From: Nonomuraea muscovyensis
Lineage (GTDB): Bacteria > Actinomycetota > Actinomycetes > Streptosporangiales > Streptosporangiaceae
Length of the DNA stretch: 64,000 nt
NCBI RefSeq assembly: GCF_014207745.1
Contig: NZ_JACHJB010000001.1
Span: 1,612,001 to 1,676,000 of the forward strand
Reading direction: 5' to 3'
Shown here: positions 53,939-62,114 of the stretch, piece by piece
Layout: each line of letters starts with the position of its first letter
Position numbering within the stretch: position 1 is the stretch's first letter
Position numbers and translations under genes: made by a program
Notes under the pieces: generated by a model
Told to the model about the DNA's origin: nothing
What the model saw: only the letters and a program-made list of their open reading frames with translations
Database searches by the model: none

Positions 53939-54789
53939 ACGTCGCCAAGCAGGCCGTGCTGTCGATGTCGCGCGGCGCCGGGCGGGCGACCGCGCTCGCG
54001 CGGGTGCTGCCGTCGTTCCTCATCGTCGGAGGGCAGCGGTGCGGCACCACCTCGCTCTACCGGGCGCTGGCGGCGCATCCGCTGCTGCTCAAGCCGGTGC
54101 TGCACAAGGGCGTCCACTACTTCGACGTCGCCTACGGTCGGGGCCTGCCCTGGTACCAGGCGCACTTCCCGCTGCGGGTGGCGGCCGCGCGACTCGCCAG
54201 GAGGCACGGGACGGCGCCGCGGGCGTTCGAGTCGTCTCCCTACTACCTGTTCCATCCGCTGGCCGGGGAGCGCATCGCCGCCGACCTGCCCGGGGTGAAG
54301 CTGGTCGTGCTGGTCCGCGATCCGGTCGAGCGGGCCTGCTCTGCGCACGCGCACGAGCTGGCCAGGGGGTTCGAGTCGCAGCGGTGCTTCGAGCGGGCCC
54401 TGGAGCTGGAGGCCGGGCGGCTGGACGGGGCCGAGGAGAGCCTGCGGGCGGGGGCGGACGCGGTGCACCACTCGCACCGCCACCACGCCTACCTGGCGCG
54501 CGGCCGCTACGCCGACCAGCTCGACCGGCTGGAGCCGCTGTTCGGCCGCGAGCGCATGCTGGTGCTCGACAGCCATGTCTTCTTCGCCGAGCCGGAGCGG
54601 GTGTACGACCGCGTGCTGGAGTTCCTGGGGGTGCCGCACCTGGGATACCCGGTGTTCGAGCGGCACAACGGGCGGGGGCGGCCGGCGCCGCTGCCGTGCA
54701 CCGTGCGGCGGCGGCTGCGCGACGGGTTCGAGGCGGACGACCGGCGGCTGGCGCGCTGGCTGGGCGGTGACCCGTCATGGCGGCGCTGA
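53935..54789 (+). CDS. Sulfotransferase domain protein (1)
   Basis: This 284-residue enzyme has the 5'-phosphosulfate-binding loop FLIVGGQRCGTTSLYRAL (about 31-48) and the 3'-phosphate-binding block LVVLVRDPVERACSAHAHELA (about 122-142), as in PAPS-dependent carbohydrate sulfotransferases of the heparan/NodH type. No signal peptide is seen, so sulfation should take place in the cytoplasm on lipid-linked units or precursors. The GTG start overlaps the kinase-like gene and the end overlaps the flippase gene by 13 bases, so it is firmly inside the assembly operon. Confidence 0.92.
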   Translation: MNVAKQAVLSMSRGAGRATALARVLPSFLIVGGQRCGTTSLYRALAAHPLLLKPVLHKGVHYFDVAYGRGLPWYQAHFPLRVAAARLARRHGTAPRAFESSPYYLFHPLAGERIAADLPGVKLVVLVRDPVERACSAHAHELARGFESQRCFERALELEAGRLDGAEESLRAGADAVHHSHRHHAYLARGRYADQLDRLEPLFGRERMLVLDSHVFFAEPERVYDRVLEFLGVPHLGYPVFERHNGRGRPAPLPCTVRRRLRDGFEADDRRLARWLGGDPSWRR

Positions 54790-56159
54790 CCCGTGCCGCG
54801 CGTGCCCGCGCGGCGCTGACCCGGGTGCCGATGACCCGGGCGGTGCGGGCTCGTGCGGGCCGCCTCCCCGTGGCGGGTGGGACGGTGGTGGGGCGGGTCG
54901 CGCGGGGCGGGCTGGCCGGGGTGGGCGCGGCCGTGGTGACCGCTCTGGCGCAGTTCGCGCTGGTGATGGTGGTGACCCGGACGTTCAGCGTGGAGGTGGC
55001 GGGGGCGTTCCTGACCGCCACGGCGCTGGCGCTCATGGCGGCGGGGGTGGCGAAGCTGGACGCGGGCAACGGGCTGGTGTTCTTCATCGTCCGGGCCAGG
55101 ACGGCCGGTTACCGCGGCATTTCCGGATATATCCGGGCGGGGCTGGTGCCGGGTCTGGTGGCCGCCACGGTCGCCGGGCTGGCCCTGCACCCCCACCTCG
55201 GCTTCCTCGCGCCGGCGCTCCCGGTGATGGTCGCCGCCGACGTGCTGCTCGCCGCCACCCGCGGGTTCGGCGCCATGCGGCCCACCGTGGTCCTCGACGG
55301 GGTGCTGCTGCCCACCGCCCAGCTCCTGCTCGTGACCGCCGCCGCCTGGCTCCTCACCGCCACGCCGCGGGGCCTCTCGCCGCAGACCTGGCTGGGGCTG
55401 GCGTGGGCGGCGCCGTACGCGGCGGTGCTCGTCCTGGCCGCGGCGGCGCTGCGGGGCCACCTGCCGCGCACGCCGTACCTGCCGGGGACCTGCCGCGACC
55501 TGTGGCGGCACACCGCGCCCCGGTCGGTGGCGGCAGCGATCCAGGCGGTGTTCCAGCGGCTGGACATCGTGGTCGTGGCCGTGCTGGGCGGCCCGGCGCA
55601 GGCCGCCGTCTACGCCGCCGCCACCCGCTTCAAGGTCGTGGGCCAGCTCGCCAACCAGGGACTCGCCCAGGCCGCCCAGCCACGCCTGGTCCGCGCGCTC
55701 GCGGACGGCGAGCTCGAACGGGCCCGCGAGCTGTACCAGGCGACGACGGCGTGGCTGGTGGTGCTCACCTGGCCGGTCTGGCTCGGGTACGCCCTGCTCG
55801 CGCCGTGGGTGCTGCGTCTGTTCGGGGCGGAGTACGGCTCCGGGGTGCCGGTGGCGCTGGTGCTGGCGGCCACGATGATGGTCGCGACGGCCTGCGGCAT
55901 GGTCGACGTCGTGCTGACCGCCGCCGGGCACACCACGGCCAGCCTCGGCAACCTCGTCACCGCCGTCGCCGCCACCGTCGCCCTCGACCTCGCGCTGATC
56001 CCGGCGCACGGGGCGCTCGGAGCCGCGCTCGGCTGGTCGGGCGGCATGCTGCTGAAGAACGCCCTGCCGCTCTGGCAGCTCCACCGCCGCTACGGCCTGC
56101 GCCCCTTCGGCCGCCACAGCCTGGCCGCGCTCCGGGTCCGCACCTGGGCGGCGGCATGA
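54777..56159 (+). CDS. Lipopolysaccharide/exopolysaccharide flippase (Wzx-like)
   Basis: This 460-residue protein has 12-14 membrane helices of the MATE/MVF polysaccharide-transporter fold (about 35-450). The first 30 residues are Arg/Ala-rich with short repeated phrases (LTRAARARAALTRVPMTRA). RFKVVGQLANQGLAQAAQPRLVRAL is a typical loop for the family. It should flip undecaprenyl-linked repeat units to the outer face for Wzy. It is overlapped on both sides by sulfotransferase genes. Confidence 0.9.
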   Translation: MAALTRAARARAALTRVPMTRAVRARAGRLPVAGGTVVGRVARGGLAGVGAAVVTALAQFALVMVVTRTFSVEVAGAFLTATALALMAAGVAKLDAGNGLVFFIVRARTAGYRGISGYIRAGLVPGLVAATVAGLALHPHLGFLAPALPVMVAADVLLAATRGFGAMRPTVVLDGVLLPTAQLLLVTAAAWLLTATPRGLSPQTWLGLAWAAPYAAVLVLAAAALRGHLPRTPYLPGTCRDLWRHTAPRSVAAAIQAVFQRLDIVVVAVLGGPAQAAVYAAATRFKVVGQLANQGLAQAAQPRLVRALADGELERARELYQATTAWLVVLTWPVWLGYALLAPWVLRLFGAEYGSGVPVALVLAATMMVATACGMVDVVLTAAGHTTASLGNLVTAVAATVALDLALIPAHGALGAALGWSGGMLLKNALPLWQLHRRYGLRPFGRHSLAALRVRTWAAA

Positions 56160-57130
56160 CCGCCCCGGCTCCGGCGCGGCGGCCGATCCTGGTGACGGGG
56201 CTGCCGAGGAGCGGCACGAGCTGGACCGGCAAGATGCTCGCCGCCGGCGGCGAGGCCGTCTACGTCAACGAGCCGCTCAACCCGCAGCACCCGCCCGGCC
56301 GGTGCCCCGGTGTCCTGCGTGCCACCGTCACCCACCGCTTCCAGTACATCTGCGACGACAACGCCGCCGACTGGCTGCCCGCCTTCCGCGACACGGTCGC
56401 GCTGCGCTACCGGTTCCTGCCGGAGCTGCGCGCCAACCGCTCGCCGTACGACCTCGCCCGCCTGCTCAGGTACGGCACGTCGTTCACGCTGGGGCGGCTG
56501 ACCCGGCGGCGGGCGCTGCTCGACGACCCCTTCGCGGTGCTGTCGGCGGGCTGGTTCGCCGCCCGCCTGGGCTGCACGGTGATCGCCCTCGAACGCGACC
56601 CGGTGTCGTTCGTGGCGAGCTGGCAGCGGCTGGGATGGACCGTCTACTTCCACGAACTGCTCGAACAGCCCCTCCTCGTCCGCGACCACCCCGAACTGCT
56701 CGGCCTGCGCGCCCTCGTCGGCTCCCAGGACCGCGTGCTCAAGGCGGCCACGCTGTGGCGGGTCACGCACGGCATCCTCGCCCGCACCCCCGGCATCCAC
56801 CTCGTCCGCTACGAGGACCTGGCGGCCGACCCGGTGCGCGGCTTCCAGCGCCTGTACGGCCTCGCGGGCCTGTCGTGGTCGGCCGCCGCCGAACGTCGCG
56901 TCAGGCGGGCCTGCACGGGCCCGGCGGACCGGGGATCCGCGTGGCCGGGGCTCTCGTGGACGGGGTTCACGGCTCGGGGTTTCGCGTGGTCGGGGCTGTC
57001 GCGGACGGCGTTCCGGCCGATGGACTCGCGGCTGGCCGTGGAACGGGCCGCCCGAGGGCTGACGCCCGCCGAGGTGTCGCGGATCCGCGAGCTCACCGCC
57101 GCCGGCAGCGTTCGGCCAGGCAGCCGGTGA
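56156..57130 (+). CDS. Sulfotransferase family protein (2) with repeat insertion
   Basis: This 324-residue protein has the phosphosulfate loop ILVTGLPRSGTSWTGKML (about 11-28) and the 3'-phosphate block VIALERDPVSFVASWQRLGW (about 141-160). A stretch near the C-terminus (about 260-285) contains two similar units (AWPGLSWTGF and AWSGLSRTAF) that do not belong to the usual fold. The ATG overlaps the flippase stop (ATGA). The 3' end overlaps the convergent WecG-type gene by 38 bases. It probably modifies a different position or sugar from the other two sulfotransferases. Confidence 0.9.
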   Translation: MTAPAPARRPILVTGLPRSGTSWTGKMLAAGGEAVYVNEPLNPQHPPGRCPGVLRATVTHRFQYICDDNAADWLPAFRDTVALRYRFLPELRANRSPYDLARLLRYGTSFTLGRLTRRRALLDDPFAVLSAGWFAARLGCTVIALERDPVSFVASWQRLGWTVYFHELLEQPLLVRDHPELLGLRALVGSQDRVLKAATLWRVTHGILARTPGIHLVRYEDLAADPVRGFQRLYGLAGLSWSAAAERRVRRACTGPADRGSAWPGLSWTGFTARGFAWSGLSRTAFRPMDSRLAVERAARGLTPAEVSRIRELTAAGSVRPGSR

Positions 57131-58895
57131 GCAGCCGGACCGCGAACGGCAGGTCGTCCACCAGGTAGCGGCGCGCCAACCGGCCCGGCTCGCTGCCCAG
57201 CCGGAACGCCCACTCAAGCCCCGCCTCCCGCATCCAGCCGGGCGCCCGGGGCACCGTGCCGGAGGCGAACGCGATGGCCGCCCCGCAGCCGACGAACCAC
57301 GCGTGGGGCAGGCCGCGGCACAGCGAGGCGATGAGCTGGTCCTGCCGCGGGAACCCGAGCCCCACGAACACCACCTTCGGCCGCGCCGCCGTCACCCGGC
57401 GCAGCACCCGCTCCCGGCCCGCGAGGGTGCGGTCGAAGGCGGGCGGCGGCGACTCCACCCCGGCGACCTTCAGCAGCGGGAAGACGCTCGTCAGCTCGCG
57501 AGCGGCGGCCACGGCCACCCCCGGGGGCCCGCCCAGCAGGTAGACCGGCCAGCCGCGGCGGGCGGCTCGCTTGCTCAGCGACCAGATCAGGTCGGCGCCG
57601 GTGACCCGTTCGGGCAACGGGCGGCCGAGCAGCCGCGACGCCCACACGAGCGGCATGCCGTCGGCGACGACGAGCTCGGCGGTGTTGACCAGCTCGCGCA
57701 GGGCCGGGTCCCTGGAGGCGGCGCGGCAGATGTCGACGTTGGGGGTGACGATCCGGCCCCCGCGCCCCGCGTCCAGCTCGGCGGCGACGCGCTCGACCAC
57801 TTCGGCCTCGGTCACCGGATCCACCCCGATCCCCGCCATCACCACCCGCCCCACGGGCACGACACCGGGAGCCACGACGTCGGAGGGCGCTCCCGAAGGG
57901 GGTCCGGCCGGGCGAGACCCGGCCCTGGGCGGCGTGCCCGTAAGGGGAACAGCCGTCGGGGGCACAGCCGTGCGAGGGACAGCCGTGGACGGAACAGCCG
58001 TGCCGGGAACAACCGTGGACGGGACAGCCGTGCCGGGAACAACCGTGGACGGGACAGCCGTGGGGGGTACAGCCGTGGGCGGGACAGCCGTGCGGGGAGC
58101 AACGGGCGGCGGAGCGGGGTGATCTGGCGCGCCCGATCGGGCTCCCTCCGGGTCGTCCGCGTCGATCGGGCGCGACGGTGTCCGTTCGGGGACCGGCGGA
58201 GCCCCACGAGGTACGCCCTCCCCTGGGCTCGCCGCAGCCGGCGCGGTCCGAAGGGGCACGGCCTCCCTTGGGACCGCCGTCTCCCGCGCGCCCGTGTCGG
58301 GGACGGGCCCATCCGGGGTCGCCGTGTCCGGTGGGGCGCCGCAGGACGCCGAGCTGGGGACGGGAGCGCCGGGCGTGGCCCCGGCGGGCGGGATCTCGTC
58401 GGGCGCGGGCGTCTCCCCGGCATGGATGCCGGTGGCGGAGCTGGGGCGGATGACGCTGGAAACGTGCTGGATGGCGCCCAGCGCGTGGCGGGAGGCGGTC
58501 AAGCGGGCACGGAAGGTCGACTGACTCCCCGGGCTCTCCCCGACATGTGCGGCGCGCGCCGGGGAAGTCGCCGGCCCTCCCCCGGAACTGCGCGCCCTCT
58601 CGGGAGGCGACTCCCCCTCCGAAGGTGGTTCGCCCTCGGCACGCCGCTCACCCTGGCCGGATCGTTCGCCCTCGGCACGCCGCTCACCCTGGCCGGATCG
58701 TTCGCCCTCGGCGGGTGACGGCTCCGCCCGGCTGGGGGCCGGCCGCCCGTCCCCCTCGGGCCGGGGCCGGTGGGCGGGGTGCTCCGCCTCACCGTGACGG
58801 GTGTCGCCCGCGGGGCCCGTGCTTGTGCGGTCCGCGGGGTCGTGCGCCGCCGGGTGGGGAGACGGCGGGCGTGGTGTGTGGGGTGGGGTGGTCAA
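57093..58895 (-). CDS. WecG/TagA/CpsF glycosyltransferase with long repeat-rich N-terminus
   Basis: The C-terminal 255 residues form a complete GT26 enzyme: GRIVTPNVDICRAA, VVADGMPLVWASRLLGRPLPERVTGADL in pieces, VYLLGGPPGVA, VFVGLGFPRQDQLIA and APGWMREAGLEWAFRLGSEPGRLARRYL. It should add a sugar to an undecaprenyl-linked acceptor. The frame is open upstream to a TTG at 58895 that overlaps the GT2 stop (TTGA), giving about 345 extra residues rich in Pro, Thr, Ala and Glu with tandem repeats. A start just before VVMAGIGVDPV is possible and would leave a 1-kb non-coding repeat tract. The catalytic domain is certain; the extension is not. Confidence 0.85.
   Translation of the reverse strand: MTTPPHTPRPPSPHPAAHDPADRTSTGPAGDTRHGEAEHPAHRPRPEGDGRPAPSRAEPSPAEGERSGQGERRAEGERSGQGERRAEGEPPSEGESPPERARSSGGGPATSPARAAHVGESPGSQSTFRARLTASRHALGAIQHVSSVIRPSSATGIHAGETPAPDEIPPAGATPGAPVPSSASCGAPPDTATPDGPVPDTGARETAVPREAVPLRTAPAAASPGEGVPRGAPPVPERTPSRPIDADDPEGARSGAPDHPAPPPVAPRTAVPPTAVPPTAVPSTVVPGTAVPSTVVPGTAVPSTAVPRTAVPPTAVPLTGTPPRAGSRPAGPPSGAPSDVVAPGVVPVGRVVMAGIGVDPVTEAEVVERVAAELDAGRGGRIVTPNVDICRAASRDPALRELVNTAELVVADGMPLVWASRLLGRPLPERVTGADLIWSLSKRAARRGWPVYLLGGPPGVAVAAARELTSVFPLLKVAGVESPPPAFDRTLAGRERVLRRVTAARPKVVFVGLGFPRQDQLIASLCRGLPHAWFVGCGAAIAFASGTVPRAPGWMREAGLEWAFRLGSEPGRLARRYLVDDLPFAVRLLTGCLAERCRRR
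57961..58110. repeat. 30-bp tandem repeat in the WecG N-terminal extension
   Basis: A 30-bp unit (for example 57991-58020 and 58021-58050, one mismatch) recurs with decay to about 58110, built of 15-bp subunits with acagccgtg cores. On the minus strand each unit encodes VPSTVVPGTA-like residues. Confidence 0.85.
58629..58717. repeat. 36-bp tandem repeat in the WecG N-terminal extension
   Basis: Bases 58629-58664 recur exactly at 58665-58700, and a third partial copy follows to about 58712. On the minus strand each copy encodes the 12-residue unit GERSGQGERRAE. Confidence 0.88.
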
Positions 58896-59782
58896 ATGCC
58901 GTGCCCCCTGCCGTGGAGGAGAGCGAGGACCGCGGGCGCGGGCACGAGCCCCGCCGCGACCGCGAGCGCGATGGGAACGCGGGGTTCGGCGGCCCGCGCG
59001 GACAGGGCGCGCATCGCCCACCGCAGCGCCGCGCGCCGGTGTCCCAGCGCGGCGTGGTGGAAGGCGAGCTGGCCGTAGACGCGGGCGGCGCCGCGCGGGC
59101 AGGCGGCCAGGCGGGGGTGCCGGGCGAGCATCCATTCGAGCCCGGCGATGCGGTCGCCCCAGCGGGTGACGTAGTGGGAGGCGCCCCAGCGGACCCGGAC
59201 GAGGGGCCGGTCGACGTTCGCCAGCGGCCGGCGCCGGGCGGCGCGCAGGGCCAGGTCCCAGTCCTCGTTCTGGCCGCCGGGCGCGCTCTCGTCGGCCAGC
59301 AGCGTGCCGTGCCTGAACAGGAACGTGGACGAGTGCACCATGACCATGCGAGACCGGAGGAGGTCGTCCTCCGTCACCGTGGCGGTGCCGGCCAGGCGGG
59401 GCACCCGGCGCCCGCCGTAGTCGACCTCGATGCCGCAGCTCACGAACTCGGCGCCGGTGTCGAGCGCGGCGAGCTGGGCGGCGAGCTTGCCCGGCAGCCA
59501 CTCGTCGTCGTCGTCGCAGCAGGCGATCAGGTCGGTGTCGCACGCGGCGATGCCGGTGTTGCGCGCCCCGGGCAGGCCGGGGGTCCGGTGGTTGGGCAGC
59601 ACGCGTACGGGCCGCAGGCCGGCCAGTTGCCCGGCTACGGCCGCCGGGTCGGCCCCGTCGGCGACGACGACGAGATGCGTGCGGCCCGGGTGGTCCTGGG
59701 CCAGCGCCGCGGCGACGGCGGCGCGCAGGTGGTGGGGCCGGTCGCCCCGCGTGGGGATCACCACGCCGACGGACTGCTGCAT
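58892..59782 (-). CDS. Family 2 glycosyltransferase
   Basis: This 296-residue GT-A enzyme has VGVVIPTRGDRPHHLRAAVAAAL at its start, IACCDDDDEWLPGKLAAQL (DDD metal-binding motif, about residue 98), and NEDWDLALRAARR, where the ED pair is the usual catalytic base region. GGAGGAG precedes the ATG at 59782. The C-terminal part is a short helical region without clear membrane segments. It probably builds the repeat unit together with the WecG-type enzyme. Confidence 0.9.
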   Translation of the reverse strand: MQQSVGVVIPTRGDRPHHLRAAVAAALAQDHPGRTHLVVVADGADPAAVAGQLAGLRPVRVLPNHRTPGLPGARNTGIAACDTDLIACCDDDDEWLPGKLAAQLAALDTGAEFVSCGIEVDYGGRRVPRLAGTATVTEDDLLRSRMVMVHSSTFLFRHGTLLADESAPGGQNEDWDLALRAARRRPLANVDRPLVRVRWGASHYVTRWGDRIAGLEWMLARHPRLAACPRGAARVYGQLAFHHAALGHRRAALRWAMRALSARAAEPRVPIALAVAAGLVPAPAVLALLHGRGHGI

Positions 59783-59799
59783 GAGACTCCTCCCCGGGG

Positions 59800-60717
59800 T
59801 CACGCCGTCACCCCGCGGTAGCCGTACCTGCGCCGGAGCGGCCAGGTGAGGGCGGCGACCAGCCCGCGGTGGGGGCCGGACCGCCACGACTCGTCGAGCG
59901 CCAGCCCGACCGGGCCGACGGTGAAGCGCATCGGGTTGCCGGAGGCGGTGTGGGCCGTGGTGAGGCGGGCGGTCGAGCCGGTGACGAAGGGCAGCGCGGC
60001 GGGCAGGCCCAGCCGCTGGGCGAGGGCCGTCAGGGTGGCGTGCGGGTCGGTGACCAGGTCCTCGTAGCGCAGCCGGGTCACCTGGGCGCCGCGGCGGGCG
60101 AGGAGGTCGAGGGCGAGGTTCTGGGCACTCCAGTGGAGGGCGGTGCGGGCCGGGCCCCAGCGGGTCATCGGGCGGCCGTCCTCGGGACGGGCCACGGTCC
60201 GGCGCCAGGAATGGGCGACGGCCCGCGGATCACGGACGACGTGCACCACGTGGACGGGGACCCCGCCCGCCGCCAGGCAGTGGGCGAGGGAGGCGTGCTT
60301 GCTGGAGTCGACGACGACACGGGCGCCGGCCGTCTCGGCCGCCGCGTCGTAGACGCGCCGGTAGGCCCGCACGTACGCGGCGAGGTCGGGATGGCGGACA
60401 CGCAGCACCCTGCGGGTGCGATCGACGCGCTGCCGCAGGTCGAGCAGGCCCGTGGCCAGCGACTCGGTCCAGCCGCCGAACGCCCGCTCCCCCACCTCGC
60501 GCCAGAACGGGCAGTCGGGGAACGGCTCGCCGCAGCCGCACGGCTCCGCGCCGAGCACGCCGCGCGCCCACAGGTGAACCACCTCGCCGAGCGGCGCCAC
60601 GCCGGGCAGCTCTCCCAGGAGCCTTTCGAGCAGCGTGGTGCCGCTTCGGCCGAGGCCGCCCAGGAAGACCACCCGGGCGGCTGTCGAGGGGTGAGTCACG
60701 GGGGAATGGGCTTTCAC
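59800..60717 (-). CDS. Sulfotransferase family protein (3)
   Basis: This 305-residue enzyme has the phosphosulfate loop VVFLGGLGRSGTTLLERLLGEL (about 16-37) and the 3'-phosphate block HVVHVVRDPRAVAHSWRRTVA (about 155-175). A CGCGEPFPDCPFW segment with four cysteines near residue 60-75 is typical of one bacterial sulfotransferase subgroup. It is the first gene of the minus-strand run sulfotransferase-GT2-WecG. It differs clearly from the two plus-strand sulfotransferases, so three acceptor sites or sugars are plausible. Confidence 0.9.
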   Translation of the reverse strand: MKAHSPVTHPSTAARVVFLGGLGRSGTTLLERLLGELPGVAPLGEVVHLWARGVLGAEPCGCGEPFPDCPFWREVGERAFGGWTESLATGLLDLRQRVDRTRRVLRVRHPDLAAYVRAYRRVYDAAAETAGARVVVDSSKHASLAHCLAAGGVPVHVVHVVRDPRAVAHSWRRTVARPEDGRPMTRWGPARTALHWSAQNLALDLLARRGAQVTRLRYEDLVTDPHATLTALAQRLGLPAALPFVTGSTARLTTAHTASGNPMRFTVGPVGLALDESWRSGPHRGLVAALTWPLRRRYGYRGVTA

Positions 60718-60799
60718 ATCGTGGATACGTAACGTGACAACCCTAGCGCGCTGGGTAACCGAATGGTCACCCGAACGCCAAAGGATCTACCCGCGAACG

Positions 60800-60835
60800 C
60801 CGACGGCCCCCGCCGGGAAGGGCGGGGGCCGTCGG
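60800..60835 (-). terminator. Strong hairpin terminator after cysN
   Basis: A perfect 15-bp stem (60800-60814 with 60821-60835) with a 6-base loop begins 12 bases after the cysN stop at 60848. It separates the cys genes from the sulfotransferase-GT2-WecG unit, which must have its own promoter in the 60718-60799 gap. Confidence 0.8.
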
Positions 60836-60847
60836 GCAGGAAACGCG

Positions 60848-62110
60848 TCAGTGAGCGTCGATGATCATGCCGGCGCCGATCGTGCCGTTGGTGGCCTCGT
60901 CCACGAGGATGAAGCCGCCGGTGAGCCGGTTGCGGGCGTAGTCGTCGACGAACAGCGGCTGGGTGACGCGGAGCGACACGCGGCCGATCTCGTTGAGGCC
61001 CAGCGACGTGGCCTCCTCGTCACGGTGCAGCGTGTTGACGTCGAGCCGGTAGTGCAGGTCGCGCACCAGGGCGCGGGCCGTGCGGGTGGTGTGCTTGATG
61101 GCCAGCTTGGAACGCGGCGCGAGCTTGGCGGAGTCGCTCATCCAGCAGACCATGGCCTCCAGGTCCTGGGCCACGTGCGGCTGGTTGTTGGGCCGGGCGA
61201 TCATGTCGCCGCGGGAGATGTCGATGTCGTCCTCGAACCGGAGCGTGACCGACATCGGGGGGAACGCCTCCTCCACCGGCCCGTCGAAGGTGTCGATGGA
61301 GGCGATCCGGGTGGCCAGGCCCGAGGGCAGGTGGACCACCTCGTCACCGGGCTTGAGCACGCCGCCCGCGACCTGGCCGGCGTAACCGCGGTAGTCGTGG
61401 AAGGCGTGGTCGGTGGCCCTCTGCGGGCGGATGACGTACTGGACCGGGAAGCGCACGTCGACCAGGTTGCGGTCGGAGGCGATGTGCACGTTCTCCAGGT
61501 GGTGCAGCAGCGAGGAGCCGTTGTACCAGGGCATGTTCTCCGAGCGGGACACCACGTTGTCGCCGTTGAGCGCGGAGATCGGGATGAACGTCAGGTCGGC
61601 CACGTTGAGCTTGGAGGCGAACGCGGTGAACTCCTCGCGGATCTCCTCGAACCGCTCCTCGGAGTAGTCGACGAGGTCCATCTTGTTGACCGCGAGCACG
61701 AGGTGCGGCACCCGCAGCAGCGAGGTGAGGAACGCGTGGCGCCGCGACTGCTCCAGCACGCCCTTGCGCGCGTCGATCAGGATGATCGCCAGGTCGGCGG
61801 TGGAGGCACCGGTGACCATGTTGCGGGTGTACTGGATGTGGCCCGGCGTGTCGGCGATGATGAACTTGCGCCGCGGCGTCGCGAAGTAGCGGTAGGCCAC
61901 GTCGATGGTGATGCCCTGCTCCCGCTCGGCCCGTAGGCCGTCGGTCAGCAGCGACAGGTCGGTGTATTCGGTGCCGCGGTCGCGCGAGGTGCGCTCGACC
62001 GCCTCCAGCTGGTCCTCGAAGATCGCCTTGGAGTCGTAGAGCAGGCGCCCGATGAGAGTGGACTTGCCGTCGTCGACGCTTCCGGCCGTGGCGAAACGCA
62101 GAATGTCCAT
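60848..62110 (-). CDS. cysN: Sulfate adenylyltransferase subunit 1 (CysN, GTPase)
   Basis: This 420-residue EF-Tu-like GTPase drives APS synthesis by the CysD subunit. G1 is AGSVDDGKSTLIGRLLYDSK, G3 is DTPGHIQYTRNM and G4 is NKMD (in LAVNKMDLVD). Domains 2 and 3 follow (from about residue 215). No APS kinase domain is fused, so PAPS needs the separate cysC at 46908. It starts 4 bases after cysD. Confidence 0.96.
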   Translation of the reverse strand: MDILRFATAGSVDDGKSTLIGRLLYDSKAIFEDQLEAVERTSRDRGTEYTDLSLLTDGLRAEREQGITIDVAYRYFATPRRKFIIADTPGHIQYTRNMVTGASTADLAIILIDARKGVLEQSRRHAFLTSLLRVPHLVLAVNKMDLVDYSEERFEEIREEFTAFASKLNVADLTFIPISALNGDNVVSRSENMPWYNGSSLLHHLENVHIASDRNLVDVRFPVQYVIRPQRATDHAFHDYRGYAGQVAGGVLKPGDEVVHLPSGLATRIASIDTFDGPVEEAFPPMSVTLRFEDDIDISRGDMIARPNNQPHVAQDLEAMVCWMSDSAKLAPRSKLAIKHTTRTARALVRDLHYRLDVNTLHRDEEATSLGLNEIGRVSLRVTQPLFVDDYARNRLTGGFILVDEATNGTIGAGMIIDAH

Positions 62111-62114
62111 CGGT

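Noticed and set aside
57961..58110. CRISPR-like repeat array
   Set aside because: The 30-bp units are directly adjacent with no unique spacers and keep the reading frame of the glycosyltransferase gene.
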